In this document: piece after piece, positions 14,543 through 15,591 of the stretch
Layout of the letters: each line of letters starts with the position of its first letter
Position numbering within the stretch: the first letter of the stretch is position 1
DNA from: Saprospiraceae bacterium UBA7328
GTDB lineage: Bacteria > Bacteroidota > Bacteroidia > Chitinophagales > Saprospiraceae
DNA: 15,591 nucleotides
Direction of reading: 5' to 3'
Assembly (NCBI GenBank): GCA_002471345.1
Contig: DKPS01000172.1
Span: 1 to 15,591 of the forward strand
The notes under the pieces: generated by a model
Seen by the model: the letters and a program-made list of their open reading frames with translations, nothing else
Told to the model about the DNA's origin: nothing
Databases searched by the model: none
Program-made: the position numbers and the translations under genes

Positions 14543-15591
14543 TATCTTCCTAAATGGACCAACAAAACGGAAATGTCCGAGGGAGAAACCCCACTTATTC
14601 TACTAGCTTGGCCTATAGAAAGAGGTTTGATTTCTGATAGTTTTTCTCTCGCCTCAGCAGAAAGAGAGGTTATTTTTTGATAATCAAAATCCAAATTAAG
14701 ACCTACTTTCTCTAAACGGTTCATTTTATCCACCATTTCCTCCTCTTTTCTTATATATCCTTCATATTTCAACTTTACTTCAGCAGCCTCTTTAGTTTCT
14801 GGTGTAAATTTTTCCAAAAAAGAAGAAACACTTGGTATTGCCTCTGCAATTCCGGAAGCACTAATTTTCGGTCGTGATAATATTGATTGCAGTTTAACTT
14901 TTTGATTTAAAGGTGCTGATTTTTGTTGTTCAAGATATGAGTTAATTTCATTTGGCGCTATCGAGGTGGACTTGAAATATTTTTCAATTTCCTTCATATC
15001 ACTCTTCTTTTTATCCAGTGCATCAATCCGTTCTTCCATATCAGCCATTCCCAACTCAACTGCTTTAGGAGTAAGCCGTAGATCAGCATTATCCTGTCTC
15101 AATAAAATTCTAAACTCAGCCCTTGAAGTGAACATTCTATACGGCTCCTTTGTGCCTTTATTCACTAAATCGTCAATCAGTACGCCTATATATGCTTCTG
15201 ATCTTTTTAGAATAAACTGCTCTCTATTTTTGACACTTAAGGCAGCATTTATACCCGCTATAAGACCTTGACTAGCTGCTTCTTCATAACCCGTCGTTCC
15301 ATTGATCTGTCCTGCAAAAAAAAGGTGATGAACGTTTTTAGTTTCTAGGGTAGGAGAAAGCTGTGTAGGTTGAAAAAAGTCATATTCAATTGCATATCCT
15401 GGTCTGAACATCTTCATGTTTTCAAAACCCGCTACTTTTTTCAATGCTTTATATTGAACCTCTTCTGGTAGTGAAGAAGAAAACCCATTTACATAAATCT
15501 CACAAGTATCTCTTCCTTCTGGCTCTACAAATAACTGATGCCTGTCTCTTTCTGCAAACCTATTAATCTTATCTTCTATAGAAGGACAATA
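14542..15591 (-). CDS. mnmG: tRNA uridine-5-carboxymethylaminomethyl modification enzyme MnmG (GidA), 5' end outside window
   Basis: This is the C-terminal 349 residues of MnmG, the FAD-dependent partner of MnmE that modifies wobble uridine (U34) of certain tRNAs; full-length proteins are about 620 residues. The frame is open to the right edge and does not begin at the internal ATG at 15444: the sequence before it ([27 protein letters not shown]) is highly conserved MnmG. Further hallmarks are the glycine-rich FAD segment [15 protein letters not shown], then [25 protein letters not shown], and the helical C-terminal domain closing with [18 protein letters not shown]. No frameshift or stop interrupts it. 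It is followed immediately, with a one-base overlap, by the exported protein gene. Confidence 0.97.
   Translation of the reverse strand, partial: YCPSIEDKINRFAERDRHQLFVEPEGRDTCEIYVNGFSSSLPEEVQYKALKKVAGFENMKMFRPGYAIEYDFFQPTQLSPTLETKNVHHLFFAGQINGTTGYEEAASQGLIAGINAALSVKNREQFILKRSEAYIGVLIDDLVNKGTKEPYRMFTSRAEFRILLRQDNADLRLTPKAVELGMADMEERIDALDKKKSDMKEIEKYFKSTSIAPNEINSYLEQQKSAPLNQKVKLQSILSRPKISASGIAEAIPSVSSFLEKFTPETKEAAEVKLKYEGYIRKEEEMVDKMNRLEKVGLNLDFDYQKITSLSAEAREKLSEIKPLSIGQASRISGVSPSDISVLLVHLGR

Noticed and set aside
1..15591. Mobile element, prophage, CRISPR array, tRNA or toxin-antitoxin pair
   Set aside because: No transposase, integrase, evenly spaced repeats, cloverleaf or small overlapping gene pair was seen. 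The only phage-like hint is the weak resemblance of the 66-368 remnant to tail-fibre-like surface proteins.

Overview
The window looks like ordinary chromosome from a member of the Bacteroidota, probably Cytophagales-like. Supporting signs are AT-rich DNA, starts without Shine-Dalgarno sequences, a protease ending in a type IX secretion (T9SS) sorting domain, a BBP2-type outer-membrane barrel, and two proteins of families I associate with this phylum (an all-helical protein with a 'KSMTKAEKRNF' N-terminus, and a secreted protein with a 'DGDRVSIKVN' C-terminal beta domain). I see no rRNA, tRNA, CRISPR array, transposase or integrase. The lineage is inferred from protein style, not from a marker gene.

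Layout. Positions 1-451 hold an AT-rich inverted repeat and a short broken reading frame (minus strand) that encodes a secretion-signal-like N-terminus but has no usable start codon. Positions 452-4033 (minus) encode a large secreted M36 (fungalysin-type) zinc metalloprotease. Diverging from it, 4249-6477 (plus) is a tight three-gene cluster: 23S rRNA 2'-O-methyltransferase RlmB, a TraB/GumN (Tiki-like) lipoprotein, and a gamma-carbonic-anhydrase-like hexapeptide protein. A BicA-like SulP anion transporter follows at 6592-8445. A strong hairpin at 8454-8481 separates it from the convergent minus-strand group, which in transcription order is PII signal protein (11361-11023), ammonium transporter Amt (10996-9692) and a BBP2-like outer-membrane barrel (9549-8530). 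Diverging from PII is a conserved helical protein of unknown function (11520-13061). It converges, with a 7-base overlap, on a secreted protein of unknown function (14542-13055), which is translationally coupled (TAATG) to mnmG. The mnmG gene runs off the right edge.

How the genes work together. PII and Amt form the classic nitrogen-sensing pair, and the downstream barrel may supply outer-membrane passage. The gamma-CA-like protein and the SulP transporter, which keeps BicA-type residues, suggest an inorganic-carbon (bicarbonate) pairing, though this is inference. RlmB and MnmG are unrelated RNA-modification housekeeping genes.

Most notable observations: (1) the conserved N-terminal domain of rlmB is fully encoded, but its frame has no ATG, GTG or TTG; the best start is an ATT codon at 4249 that overlaps the stop of a 12-codon leader ORF. 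(2) The gamma-CA/BicA-like pair, whose SulP keeps a SpoIIAA-like STAS loop and has an enlarged acidic insertion. (3) An imperfect inverted repeat in front of the barrel gene of the nitrogen cluster. I did not find a convincing wholly new multi-gene system.
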